In this document: positions 13,218 through 19,580 of the stretch, piece after piece
Layout of the letters: the number at the start of each line of letters is the position of its first letter
How positions within the stretch are numbered: the stretch's first letter is position 1
Origin: Candidatus Sungbacteria bacterium RIFCSPHIGHO2_02_FULL_52_23
Lineage (GTDB): Bacteria; Patescibacteriota; Minisyncoccia; Sungbacterales; HO2-52-23
Direction: 5' to 3'
Assembly: GCA_001820655.1 (NCBI GenBank)
Contig: MHQM01000026.1
Coordinates: 1-22,832 of the forward strand
DNA: 22,832 bases
Notes under the pieces: model-generated
The model's input: only the letters and a program-made list of their open reading frames with translations
What the model was told of the DNA's origin: nothing
Databases searched by the model: none
Position numbers and translations under genes: made by a program

Positions 13218-15721
13218 AGAGATTTCTGCTCGCCCCAGTTGGGGCCTGCTTTCATGTCCACAATAATCGGCACGGAAAGATGTGCTACGTCCTCCATGAT
13301 CTTTTTGATCTTGGGTGCTACTGTCCCCACGACTTGCTCCCGCATCTCAAACACAAGCTCGTCATGCACCTGCAAAAGAAGCCGCACATCATCTTCAAGC
13401 TTTTCTTTTTTGATCCATGCGGCTCCGGCGATCATCGCCATCTTGATGATGTCGCCGGTCGCGGTCGCCTGGATCGGCATGTTGACCGCCATCCGCTCGG
13501 CTTCGGCACGGATGCGAAAATTCGGCGAATTGATTTCGGGGATATATCGGCGCCGTCCAAAGAGCGATTCCACAAACCCCTGCTCGCGCGCAAGCTGTTT
13601 GGTCTTCTCTATATATTCGCGTATGCCCGAAAAATCATGGAAGTATTCTTCAATGAAACGTCCAGCCTCATCACGCGACATGCCCGCGTTTTCTGCCAAA
13701 GCAGATGCTCCCATGCCGTAGAGCACACCGAAATTGAGCGTCTTTGCCGCGCGGCGGAGCTCGGGCGTCACGTCCTCAAGCGCCACATTATAGATTTCTG
13801 CGGCGGTCATGCGGTGGATATCAAGGCCTTGCCGGAACGCCGCGATCATTTTTTTATCATCTGCCATGTGTGCCGCGACCCGAAGCTCAATCTGCGAGTA
13901 GTCAAAACAGACCAACGTAAAGCCGGGAGATGCGATAAACGCTTTACGGAGCTCCCGACCGGTTTCCGACAGAATCGGGATATTCTGGAGATTCGGATTA
14001 TTGGACGACAGACGTCCAGTGGACGTCACTGCCTGATTGAATGTCGTATGCACGCGACCGGTTTTTTTGTCCGTAAGGCGCGGCAGGACATCAATATAGG
14101 TGGATTTGAGCTTGGCAAGCTCGCGGTATGAGAGGATTTCATCCACAATCGGATGCACCGCCCGTAGCTTTTCAAGCTCCGATTCGCGCGTGGAGATCAC
14201 GCCGCCTTTTGCGGTCTTGCGCAGGCCCCGCGTCGCAAGGCCGAGTTTTTCAAACAAAATCTGCGAAAGCTGTTTGGGAGACGCAATGTTAAACTTCTCT
14301 CCCGCGGACTTATAAATTGCCTCGGTAAGACCATCAATCCGCGCGTCCACACTGCGGGCAAGCGCTTTCAAAAATTGCCGGTCAATCATAATGCCCCGCT
14401 CCTCCATATCGGCAAGGATCGGTATCAGCGGCATCTCAATATCTTCAAATATGGCGCGGAGACGCCCCGCGGAGAGTTTCTGCTCAAGTGCTCCAGCGAC
14501 ATCAAAGAGCCGGTCGGGAGACGCATGTGCGTCCCCGATTTCCCGCGCGGCGATCGCGCGGTACGAAAAGTCCCGTGCAAACTGTCCTGCCACATATGCG
14601 GCTAGAAGTACATCAAACGTGATGCCTTTGATTGCGATGCCCGCATTGCGCAAAAGCTTAATCGCCGACTTTGCGTCATATGCATACCAGTCTCCACGCC
14701 TTGCGATAGCGGCGCGCGGGGGGTCTGCGAGAAATGTATCGTCGCACACATAGACCGTCTCGCCTCTCCGCCCGATCAGAGGGAACTCTTTATCCAAATC
14801 CTGTTTTTTACTTCTTGATTCTTGATTCTTCGCCCCCACGCCATCAAGACGCCGGAGAAGACTTGCAAAGCCGAATCTGGTGAATAGCTCGCGCACTTCC
14901 CCGTTTGGCTTCATGCCGCTCCATACGGCATTGTCCAGACTGAATTCTATCGGCGCGTCATGACGGATGCGCGCAAGCTCGCGCGAAAATTTTGCGTCTT
15001 CTTCGCCGGCCGCAAGTCGCACGGCAAGCGCCGGCCCGATCTTTTTATTTTTTTTCTTCAGCGCTTTATACACCTCGTCTATGGATCCGAACGCTTTGAT
15101 GAGTTCTGTTGCCGTTTTCTCGCCGACTCCTTTCACGCCAGGGATATTGTCAGACGGATCGCCGCGCAAGCCCTTATAGTCCACCATCTTTCCCGGCCCG
15201 AAGCCGAAGCGCTCGCGTACCGCTTTTTCGTCGTATGTTACGGTGTCGCTGATGCCTTTTCGCATCGTATATACTTTGAGCCCGGGGCGTATGAGCTGGA
15301 GCGCATCCATATCGCCCGTCACAACGATCGTCTCTACTCCTTTCTGCTTCTCCATTTTTTTGGCAACCGTCCCGATGATGTCGTCAGCTTCATACCCTTG
15401 GAGTTCAAACACCGGGATCCCGAATGCGCGCGCAACATCCCGCACTTTACTAAACTGACTTATCAGCTCGCTCGGCGCTTTGGGCCGTTGAGCTTTGTAG
15501 CGCTCATAGGCCACATGGCGAAATGTCGGCCCCGCCATATCAAAAGCCGCCGCGATGTAGTCGGGCTTCAGTTCCGCGAGAATCCTCATCAGCATCGTCG
15601 TAAATCCGTACACCGCCTGCACCGGCTCGCCTGATGGCGTCGTCAAAGGCGGCAGGGCGTGATACGCCCGATGAATGATCGCGTGGGAATCAATGAGAAC
15701 AAATCTCTTCATAAGCGGCAT
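13214..15721 (-). CDS. polA: DNA polymerase I with 5'-3' exonuclease domain
   Basis: 835 residues. The 5'-3' exonuclease (1-290) has IDSHAIIHRAYHAL, YEADDIIGT (110-118), VTGDMDALQL (134-143) and GLRGDPSDNIPGVKGVGEKTA. Residues about 315-430 hold a 3'-5' exonuclease-like domain with no DxE motif, so proofreading is probably lost. The polymerase (about 430-835) has TSTGRLSSNNPNLQNIP, motif A DYSQIELR (607-614), the O-helix Arg656, Lys660, Phe664 and Tyr668, and motif C QVHDELVF (784-791). It fills repair and primer-removal gaps. A heptamer array at the exonuclease-domain linker encodes KNQESRSKKQ (298-307). Start: ATG 15721 or ATG 15712, neither with a Shine-Dalgarno. holA follows with an ATGA overlap. 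Confidence 0.95.
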   Translation of the reverse strand: MPLMKRFVLIDSHAIIHRAYHALPPLTTPSGEPVQAVYGFTTMLMRILAELKPDYIAAAFDMAGPTFRHVAYERYKAQRPKAPSELISQFSKVRDVARAFGIPVFELQGYEADDIIGTVAKKMEKQKGVETIVVTGDMDALQLIRPGLKVYTMRKGISDTVTYDEKAVRERFGFGPGKMVDYKGLRGDPSDNIPGVKGVGEKTATELIKAFGSIDEVYKALKKKNKKIGPALAVRLAAGEEDAKFSRELARIRHDAPIEFSLDNAVWSGMKPNGEVRELFTRFGFASLLRRLDGVGAKNQESRSKKQDLDKEFPLIGRRGETVYVCDDTFLADPPRAAIARRGDWYAYDAKSAIKLLRNAGIAIKGITFDVLLAAYVAGQFARDFSYRAIAAREIGDAHASPDRLFDVAGALEQKLSAGRLRAIFEDIEMPLIPILADMEERGIMIDRQFLKALARSVDARIDGLTEAIYKSAGEKFNIASPKQLSQILFEKLGLATRGLRKTAKGGVISTRESELEKLRAVHPIVDEILSYRELAKLKSTYIDVLPRLTDKKTGRVHTTFNQAVTSTGRLSSNNPNLQNIPILSETGRELRKAFIASPGFTLVCFDYSQIELRVAAHMADDKKMIAAFRQGLDIHRMTAAEIYNVALEDVTPELRRAAKTLNFGVLYGMGASALAENAGMSRDEAGRFIEEYFHDFSGIREYIEKTKQLAREQGFVESLFGRRRYIPEINSPNFRIRAEAERMAVNMPIQATATGDIIKMAMIAGAAWIKKEKLEDDVRLLLQVHDELVFEMREQVVGTVAPKIKKIMEDVAHLSVPIIVDMKAGPNWGEQKSL
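14808..14828. repeat. Heptamer array, TTGATTC class, inside polA
   Basis: TTACTTC, TTGATTC, TTGATTC in tandem on the plus strand. They encode the NQESRSK stretch that links the 5'-3' exonuclease to the following domain. Confidence 0.9.
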
Positions 15722-15779
15722 TGTGTTTTCTTATGATGCCATGTCCTTCCGGAAAAAAGAATACCGCCGAGCGGATATG

Positions 15780-15811
15780 ACAAAAGCCCTGGCGCAAAGC
15801 GCCAAGGCTTT
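15780..15811 (-). terminator. Terminator after the ProB-like gene
   Basis: A 13-bp stem (15783-15795 with 15799-15811) with an AAA/TTT loop. On the minus-strand RNA the one irregular position is a G-U pair, followed by TTTTG. On the plus strand the same position is a C-A mismatch followed by TTTTTCTTT. It separates the ProB-like gene from polA and may act in both directions. Confidence 0.75.
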
Positions 15812-15830
15812 TTCTTTCGCGGATATGCCG

Positions 15831-16583
15831 TCAGTAAAATCTGACCGAGTCCCCGATCATCGTCCCGACCGGCTCCCCCGCGGCAAATCTCCGGATCATA
15901 TCTCCTTCCACTCCGACAATCCCCACTCGCATACCCATCGCAAAACATCGGACAGCTTCAGTGAGCTTTCGCGCCATTCCATTGGTAAGCCAGGGGCTCG
16001 TCAAAGCAGTCCGTGGATCAATTTCCGCATACCGGCGGGCACGGGGATTGGACACAGGATCTTGCTCATATACACCTCCCACCCGCGTAAGAAAAAGTAC
16101 CGCGTCAGGATGTGTAATGTCCGCGATCGTCGCGGCAAGACAATCATTATCCACACTATGCCATCTATCTGACACCGCATCGTTGCCGTTGATAACAGGC
16201 ATGATACCGCGCAGATGGCACAAACGAATCGCGTCATATATGGAGTCCCGTTCGCCGCTATGGGTTACATTGACGGAAGTCACCAATATCTGGGATATCT
16301 CCATCCCGTAAGGTGCAAACGCATCACCCCACTTCTGCAGAAGATACCGCGCGCCGATCGCGGCGTATTCTTTGCGAAAAAGTCCGAAGACGGGCTCCCC
16401 GCCGTGAATACTTTCCTCTCCCGCTTTGATAGCACCCGAGCTTACGATCGTCACCGCCGCGCGCGACTCTACGCACTGCCACGCAATATCGCCGAACATC
16501 CTTTGATCTAATCGCCCCGACGCGCCGACCAGCGCATACGTCCCGCATTTTACGATCATGTGCTTGGAGATTACGTGGGACAT
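15831..16583 (-). CDS. proB: Glutamate 5-kinase-like amino acid kinase, without PUA domain
   Basis: 250 residues forming one amino-acid-kinase domain most like glutamate 5-kinase, the first enzyme of proline synthesis: IVKCGT (10-15), TIVSSGAIKAG (45-55), VINGNDAVSD (130-139), the Asn/Asp pair DND (145-147), LTRVGGVYEQDP (165-176) and LTNGMARKL (199-207). The C-terminal PUA domain of many ProB proteins is absent, as in short ProB forms. The N-terminal GSSV of typical ProB reads GTYA. proA is not in the window. Translation from ATG 16583 is supported by AAAGGA seven bases upstream. The 280-base leader contains a proline-rich leader peptide and a terminator, matching a proline-synthesis role. 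Related AAK enzymes (for example acetylglutamate kinase) are less likely. Confidence 0.72.
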   Translation of the reverse strand: MSHVISKHMIVKCGTYALVGASGRLDQRMFGDIAWQCVESRAAVTIVSSGAIKAGEESIHGGEPVFGLFRKEYAAIGARYLLQKWGDAFAPYGMEISQILVTSVNVTHSGERDSIYDAIRLCHLRGIMPVINGNDAVSDRWHSVDNDCLAATIADITHPDAVLFLTRVGGVYEQDPVSNPRARRYAEIDPRTALTSPWLTNGMARKLTEAVRCFAMGMRVGIVGVEGDMIRRFAAGEPVGTMIGDSVRFY

Positions 16584-16590
16584 CTCGTGT

Positions 16591-16660
16591 TCCTTTCCCG
16601 ATGGAGATTATGTTGTCAAAGAGCATGCGCTCTTGGTCTAAGAAGCGATTTGCTCCTTAG
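16591..16660 (-). promoter_or_regulatory. Proximal leader of the ProB-like gene: two hairpins and Shine-Dalgarno
   Basis: AAAGGA (16591-16596) precedes the start by seven bases. Upstream are a 6-bp hairpin (16619-16624 with 16629-16634) and a 9-bp hairpin (16638-16646 with 16652-16660, one G-U) that sequesters a TAAGGAG. No credible internal promoter is visible here. A TTGACA lies near 16614-16619 but has no matching -10. Confidence 0.5.
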
Positions 16661-16692
16661 CGGGAAAGCGCCAAACACCTTGAAGCACTCTC

Positions 16693-16731
16693 GCCAAAAA
16701 AGAAACCGCCCCGATTTGAGTCGGGGCGGTT
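16693..16731 (-). terminator. Strong terminator upstream of the ProB-like gene (candidate attenuator)
   Basis: An 11-bp GC-rich stem (16704-16714 with 16721-16731) with a 6-base loop is followed on the minus strand by TCTTTTTT. It lies between the leader peptide and the ProB-like gene. Read-through would be needed to reach that gene from the promoter at 16839-16867. Confidence 0.9.
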
Positions 16732-16762
16732 CGCTGAATCAAAATAGAAAGGCAAACAAAAG

Positions 16763-16831
16763 CTACCGCGCCCCAACAATAGTCGGTGCGGGCGGCGGCA
16801 ATACCAGTTGTATTCTACGCATACTTATCAT
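16763..16831 (-). CDS. Proline-rich 22-aa leader peptide candidate
   Basis: ATG 16831 to TAG 16763 encodes 22 residues ending LPPPAPTIVGAR, with Pro codons CCG CCG CCC GCA CCG at 16784-16798. The ATG lies seven bases after the -10 of a good promoter, so it would be read as a leaderless message. It ends 31 bases before a strong terminator and is followed by a glutamate-5-kinase-like gene. Placement and Pro content fit a leader peptide of a transcription attenuator. Four Pro in 22 codons is modest, and a chance ORF between tsaE and its terminator cannot be excluded. A 25-residue reading from ATG 16840 is possible. Confidence 0.45.
   Translation of the reverse strand: MISMRRIQLVLPPPAPTIVGAR
16765..16798 (-). 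promoter_or_regulatory. Candidate antiterminator segments (regions 1 and 2)
   Basis: Region 2 (16765-16777; GTTGGGG and CGGT around a 2-base bulge) can pair with 11 bases of the terminator's first arm (GACTCAAA-side arm, 16721-16731). Region 1, the Pro codons (16790-16798), can instead pair with region 2 (7 bp with an internal loop). This gives mutually exclusive 1:2, 2:3 and 3:4 pairings, as in trp/his-type attenuators. Pairings were found by eye and no energies were computed. Confidence 0.4.
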
Positions 16832-16838
16832 TGGGATC

Positions 16839-16867
16839 ATCCTATCACAGATCGACTGCCATATCAA
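16839..16867 (-). promoter_or_regulatory. Promoter of the ProB-like leader
   Basis: TTGATA (16862-16867) overlaps the tsaE stop codon. After 17 bases comes TAGGAT (16839-16844) with an extended TGA in front. Transcription should start at about 16832, at the leader-peptide ATG. Confidence 0.6.
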
Positions 16868-17334
16868 GCAACCGCCTCAATCCTCATACGCCGCTCATGT
16901 TGTTTTGCGCCATGCGCAAAACGTATCCGTATCGTATCGCGGGGGAGGATTTTTTTGATGCGGTCGGCCCATTCTATCAGCACGATCGCATCACGGTCTT
17001 TTAGAATATCTTTCATACCAAGATGCAGAATATCTTTGGGATTATGTATTCTGTAGCAGTCAATATGCACGAGATATTTGAATCCTTGCTTCTTACTTCT
17101 TGCTTCTTGCTTCAAGTCATATATCTTCATCAAAACAAACGTCGGACTCAAAACATTTTCTTTGATGCCAAGCGCCCGCGCAAACCCCTGCGTAAATGTC
17201 GTCTTGCCGGCACCCAAGTCCCCTTCAAGTGCGACGACAACAGCCCCATGCGCATGCGGCTTCAGTTCTCCCGCAAGAATGCGGGCGATTTTTTGCGTCT
17301 CTGCGGCGCTTTTTGTCGCGATGCGCGAAGTCAT
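16864..17334 (-). CDS. tsaE: tRNA threonylcarbamoyladenosine synthesis ATPase TsaE
   Basis: 156 residues. TsaE is the ATPase that works with TsaB and TsaD to form the t6A modification on ANN-decoding tRNAs. Motifs: P-loop EGDLGAGKTT (37-46), VLSPTFVLMKIYDL (61-74), LVHIDCYRI (88-96) and IVLIEWADRI (117-126). The frame is open to 17385, but ATG 17334 matches family starts and has TATGTT six bases upstream, as in the other leaderless genes here. A heptamer array adds KQEARSKKQ (75-83) in the loop between the switch region and the next strand, lengthening the protein slightly. tsaB and tsaD are not in the window. Confidence 0.92.
   Translation of the reverse strand: MTSRIATKSAAETQKIARILAGELKPHAHGAVVVALEGDLGAGKTTFTQGFARALGIKENVLSPTFVLMKIYDLKQEARSKKQGFKYLVHIDCYRIHNPKDILHLGMKDILKDRDAIVLIEWADRIKKILPRDTIRIRFAHGAKQHERRMRIEAVA
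17086..17113. repeat. Heptamer array, TTGCTTC/TTACTTC class, inside tsaE
   Basis: Four tandem 7-base units on the plus strand: TTGCTTC, TTACTTC, TTGCTTC, TTGCTTC. They are translated as KQEARSKKQ. The units differ from TTGATTC by one or two bases. Confidence 0.9.
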
Positions 17335-17340
17335 GAGACA

Positions 17341-17346
17341 AACATA
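17341..17346 (-). promoter_or_regulatory. -10 element of tsaE
   Basis: Minus-strand TATGTT lies six bases before ATG 17334. A TTAGAA lies 18 bases further upstream. It decides the start and predicts a leaderless message. Confidence 0.45.
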
Positions 17347-17379
17347 GCGCATTTCCAGAAAATCTTCTAACCTTCCCCG

Positions 17380-17417
17380 CATCACAACATCTCTACGATC
17401 GTAGAGATGTTGTGATG
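17380..17417. repeat. 38-bp perfect palindrome upstream of tsaE
   Basis: Two 19-base arms meet at CGATCG with no mismatch. TTTTT follows on the plus strand only, although no plus-strand gene lies upstream. On the minus strand it sits between the lipoprotein terminator and tsaE. It may be a transcription-blocking hairpin against antisense reading, a protein site or a small mobile repeat. Confidence 0.8.
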
Positions 17418-17427
17418 TTTTTCAGAG

Positions 17428-17471
17428 ACTAATTGAAAAGTCCGCGCTCGGTTGTACCGAAACGCGGACTT
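17428..17471 (-). terminator. Terminator of the lipoprotein gene
   Basis: A 9-bp stem (17438-17446 with 17463-17471) encloses an inner 5-bp stem and is followed on the minus strand by CTTTTCAATT. It begins 33 bases after the stop codon. Confidence 0.8.
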
Positions 17472-17504
17472 ACTCTTCTGCGGCGCTTTTCTTCGCCGCG
17501 ATAT

Positions 17505-18236
17505 CTACCGGCCGACCGTAGTCGGCCCCTGCATCATCGTGCCGCCCCCAAGGCCTCGCGATGACCCACCCCTATAAGACGAAGGTGTCCCCGACACCCA
17601 GTGCGAGGCGCCCGCGGTGTAGCACATGGCTTCCACCGCTTTGATTATGGCGGCGAGTGCGGCCTCTTGCCGTGTGCGCTGGGGGCCGACATAGATCGGG
17701 TTGCCGAGCGCGTCCCGCCCGCGACCGTAGTAGCCGATACCGCCGCCTGTGCGGACAAACTGTCCGCTTTGAGCAACGACATTCTGCTCGTCAAACAAGT
17801 TTGCGTCCGCCTGCACATATTCTTCGCCTGTGCGGCGGGTGCCGAGCAGAGTCCGCGACGACACTGCGAACTCCAAGCGATACTTGTGGGGAGGTACCGG
17901 CTTTGGGTTCTGAAAAACAAACCCCTTGCGGTACCCCGCAGGCGTAGGCGCCTTCACGGCGATCAGCCCGCACCCGTGTTCTAAAATATGGAACACAGTG
18001 CCCGCGGCAGAGGAGAACTCACGCGGCAGTTCCACAAACACCAACTTGTCCACGGTCACATCCTGCGGCCGTGTCTCCACGGGCCGCGGGTGCTGGACGA
18101 TCGTCCGAGGCGCGTCCCCCGCCTGCCTGCCGAACTGCACATCCGGGAGGATGCGGATAGTAGCACCGCTACAACCCGCAAGAAGCAGGGCCAATAAAAA
18201 AAGAACCATCAGAGCCAACTTTGTACGTGCGTTCAT
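17505..18236 (-). CDS. Predicted lipoprotein, unknown function
   Basis: 243 residues. Basic start MNARTK, hydrophobic stretch (8-19) and lipobox LLAGC with Cys22 predict export and lipid attachment. The mature part is not recognised. It is mixed alpha/beta with segments such as DKLVFVELPREF (63-74), HKYRLEFAVSSRTLLG, a Gly/Tyr-rich GGGIGYYGRGRDALG, and a helical QEAALAAIIKAVEAMC before a Gly/Ser-rich tail ending PTTVGR. The gene has a good promoter, an AAGGAGG eight bases before ATG 18236 and its own terminator, so it is expressed alone. It is divergent from the degenerate DHH gene. A surface or periplasmic structural role is possible but unproven. Confidence 0.7.
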   Translation of the reverse strand: MNARTKLALMVLFLLALLLAGCSGATIRILPDVQFGRQAGDAPRTIVQHPRPVETRPQDVTVDKLVFVELPREFSSAAGTVFHILEHGCGLIAVKAPTPAGYRKGFVFQNPKPVPPHKYRLEFAVSSRTLLGTRRTGEEYVQADANLFDEQNVVAQSGQFVRTGGGIGYYGRGRDALGNPIYVGPQRTRQEAALAAIIKAVEAMCYTAGASHWVSGTPSSYRGGSSRGLGGGTMMQGPTTVGR

Positions 18237-18244
18237 GAGTCATC

Positions 18245-18316
18245 CCTCCTTGGGATAGTAAGTTTCAGAAACAAATGGCGTGTTCATATTATACATCATA
18301 TTGTAGAAAAAATCAA
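18245..18316 (-). promoter_or_regulatory. Lipoprotein promoter and Shine-Dalgarno
   Basis: TTGATT (18311-18316), a 17-base spacer and a perfect TATAAT (18288-18293), then AAGGAGG (18245-18251) eight bases before the ATG. Confidence 0.75.
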
Positions 18317-18350
18317 GTACCAACGTGCCGATAAGTTTTCCCCAGAAAAG

Positions 18351-18379
18351 TTGACCCCGCACTCACTTTGCGCTACGAA
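18351..18379 (+). promoter_or_regulatory. Promoter of the degenerate DHH gene
   Basis: TTGACC (18351-18356), a 17-base spacer and TACGAA (18374-18379). Transcription would start within a few bases of ATG 18389. The -10 is weak. Confidence 0.4.
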
Positions 18380-18388
18380 TGGGACGAT

Positions 18389-19519
18389 ATGGATACGGAA
18401 CTCGCAAAAGCAAAAGAATTGCTCGCAAAAAGCGAGCATATTGCTCTGCTCCTGCCCGAAAAACCCGGCGTTGACTGCCTCGCGGCCGCCGAAGCTATCG
18501 CGCACGCGCTTGATGCCCGCGGCAAACATGTAGGGTTTCTCCCGAGCACACACCAGGAAGCCTCCGAAACCGCAGGATTTCCCGAAACATTCGGCACAGT
18601 ACTGAATCCTACTCCTCTAACACGCGAATTTATCATCAGCATCGCCACGAGCCAAGTTCCAGTCGCGGAACTCCGCTATGAAAAGCATGACGACCGCATT
18701 GAGATCATCTTATCACCCAAAGCCACGCCCATCCGCGAAGACTCGTTTTCGTTTCGCGAGGGCAAAGTCCAGTGTGACTGTCTGATCACTATCGGCATAC
18801 CCGACATTGAAGCGATCTCCGCACGGAGCGGCGTTGCTCCGGAATTTTTTACCGAGACTCCGATCATCGCTATAGGCAATGATGCGGCACACAAAAAATA
18901 CGGAGAAATAAATCTCGTCTCATCCGCCGAGACGCCTTTGTCCGAAATCGCATACAGCTTTGCGACACGCGCAATCGGGACAAAGCCTGACGCCGCAAAC
19001 GCGACCCTGCTTTTGGCGGGTATCCTCCGACACACTGATCTTTTCAGATCCCCTGTAGGCAAAGAGACCCATACGGCCGCATCGGAACTTTTGAGTTTTG
19101 GGGCGGACGCGCGGCGCGCGCGGGCCATCGCCCGGGGATCGCGGCCTTTTGCGCTCATGCAGTTGATCGCACGAGCCCAGGTGCGCTCAAAAGAGGATAG
19201 CACAGGCGCTTCCGTGCTGTGGTCGTTTCTTACGGCGGAAGATTTTGAAAAAACAGGCCGCAGTCCCGCCGATGCGACTGATGTCCTGCGCGCAGTACGC
19301 GATGTGTTCGGCGAGCGGCGGGCCTCGGTGCTCCTTTATCAGGATCCGCAGATGAAGCGCGTGCATGCGGCGGTTTTGGCGGATACAGCACTGCTTGCCG
19401 CACTCTCCGCGCGGGAGCCCGGATCGCCGCAGGACGCATCGCTCCTGCTTGTGGGCGACTTTGAGAACTTTATTTCCGCGGAAGAGCGCCTGTCGGCGTT
19501 GCTTCGGGAAATCCTTTGA
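18389..19519 (+). CDS. DHH/NrnA-like phosphoesterase homologue with degenerate catalytic motifs
   Basis: 376 residues. The layout follows DHH-DHHA1 proteins such as NrnA, which degrade short RNA or pAp. Where active members have D-x-D near the start, this protein has GVDCLAAAEAIAHAL (27-41). Where they have DHH it has GNDAAHKKYGEINLV (163-177), followed by the normal SSAETPLSEIAYSF and LLLAGILRHTDLF elements. The fold therefore seems kept while several metal ligands are lost, suggesting a binding or regulatory role, or chemistry with a changed metal set. The C-terminal third (about 270-376) would be the DHHA1-like substrate domain. ATG 18389 was preferred to the in-frame TTG 18368 because it lies just after a promoter. 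The gene ends 61 bases before pilB. Confidence 0.6.
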   Translation: MDTELAKAKELLAKSEHIALLLPEKPGVDCLAAAEAIAHALDARGKHVGFLPSTHQEASETAGFPETFGTVLNPTPLTREFIISIATSQVPVAELRYEKHDDRIEIILSPKATPIREDSFSFREGKVQCDCLITIGIPDIEAISARSGVAPEFFTETPIIAIGNDAAHKKYGEINLVSSAETPLSEIAYSFATRAIGTKPDAANATLLLAGILRHTDLFRSPVGKETHTAASELLSFGADARRARAIARGSRPFALMQLIARAQVRSKEDSTGASVLWSFLTAEDFEKTGRSPADATDVLRAVRDVFGERRASVLLYQDPQMKRVHAAVLADTALLAALSAREPGSPQDASLLLVGDFENFISAEERLSALLREIL

Positions 19520-19536
19520 CATACCATAGAGGGTAC

Positions 19537-19573
19537 AGGGAGTAAGCATACAAGGAAGAACACTCCCTTTTTT
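19537..19573 (+). terminator. Terminator-like hairpin just before pilB
   Basis: A 7-bp stem (19537-19543 with 19562-19568) with an 18-base loop is followed by TTTTT (19569-19573), ending seven bases before the pilB ATG. It ends the DHH-like transcript or limits read-through into pilB. No clear pilB promoter follows it. Confidence 0.6.
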
Positions 19574-19580
19574 AGAACCT

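Noticed and set aside
16613..16640. TTGACA/CATAAT near 16605-16619 as a private ProB-like promoter
   Set aside because: The two elements overlap and do not have 15-19 base spacing. No partner element fits either of them.
18118..18131. GCCTGCCTGCC in the lipoprotein gene as another copy of the murE palindrome
   Set aside because: Only one arm is shared, over 11 bases, with no inverted partner. It is more likely ordinary coding sequence.
19516..19544. Perfect TTGACA before pilB as a full promoter
   Set aside because: The sequence 16-18 bases downstream (around GGAGTA) does not resemble a -10.
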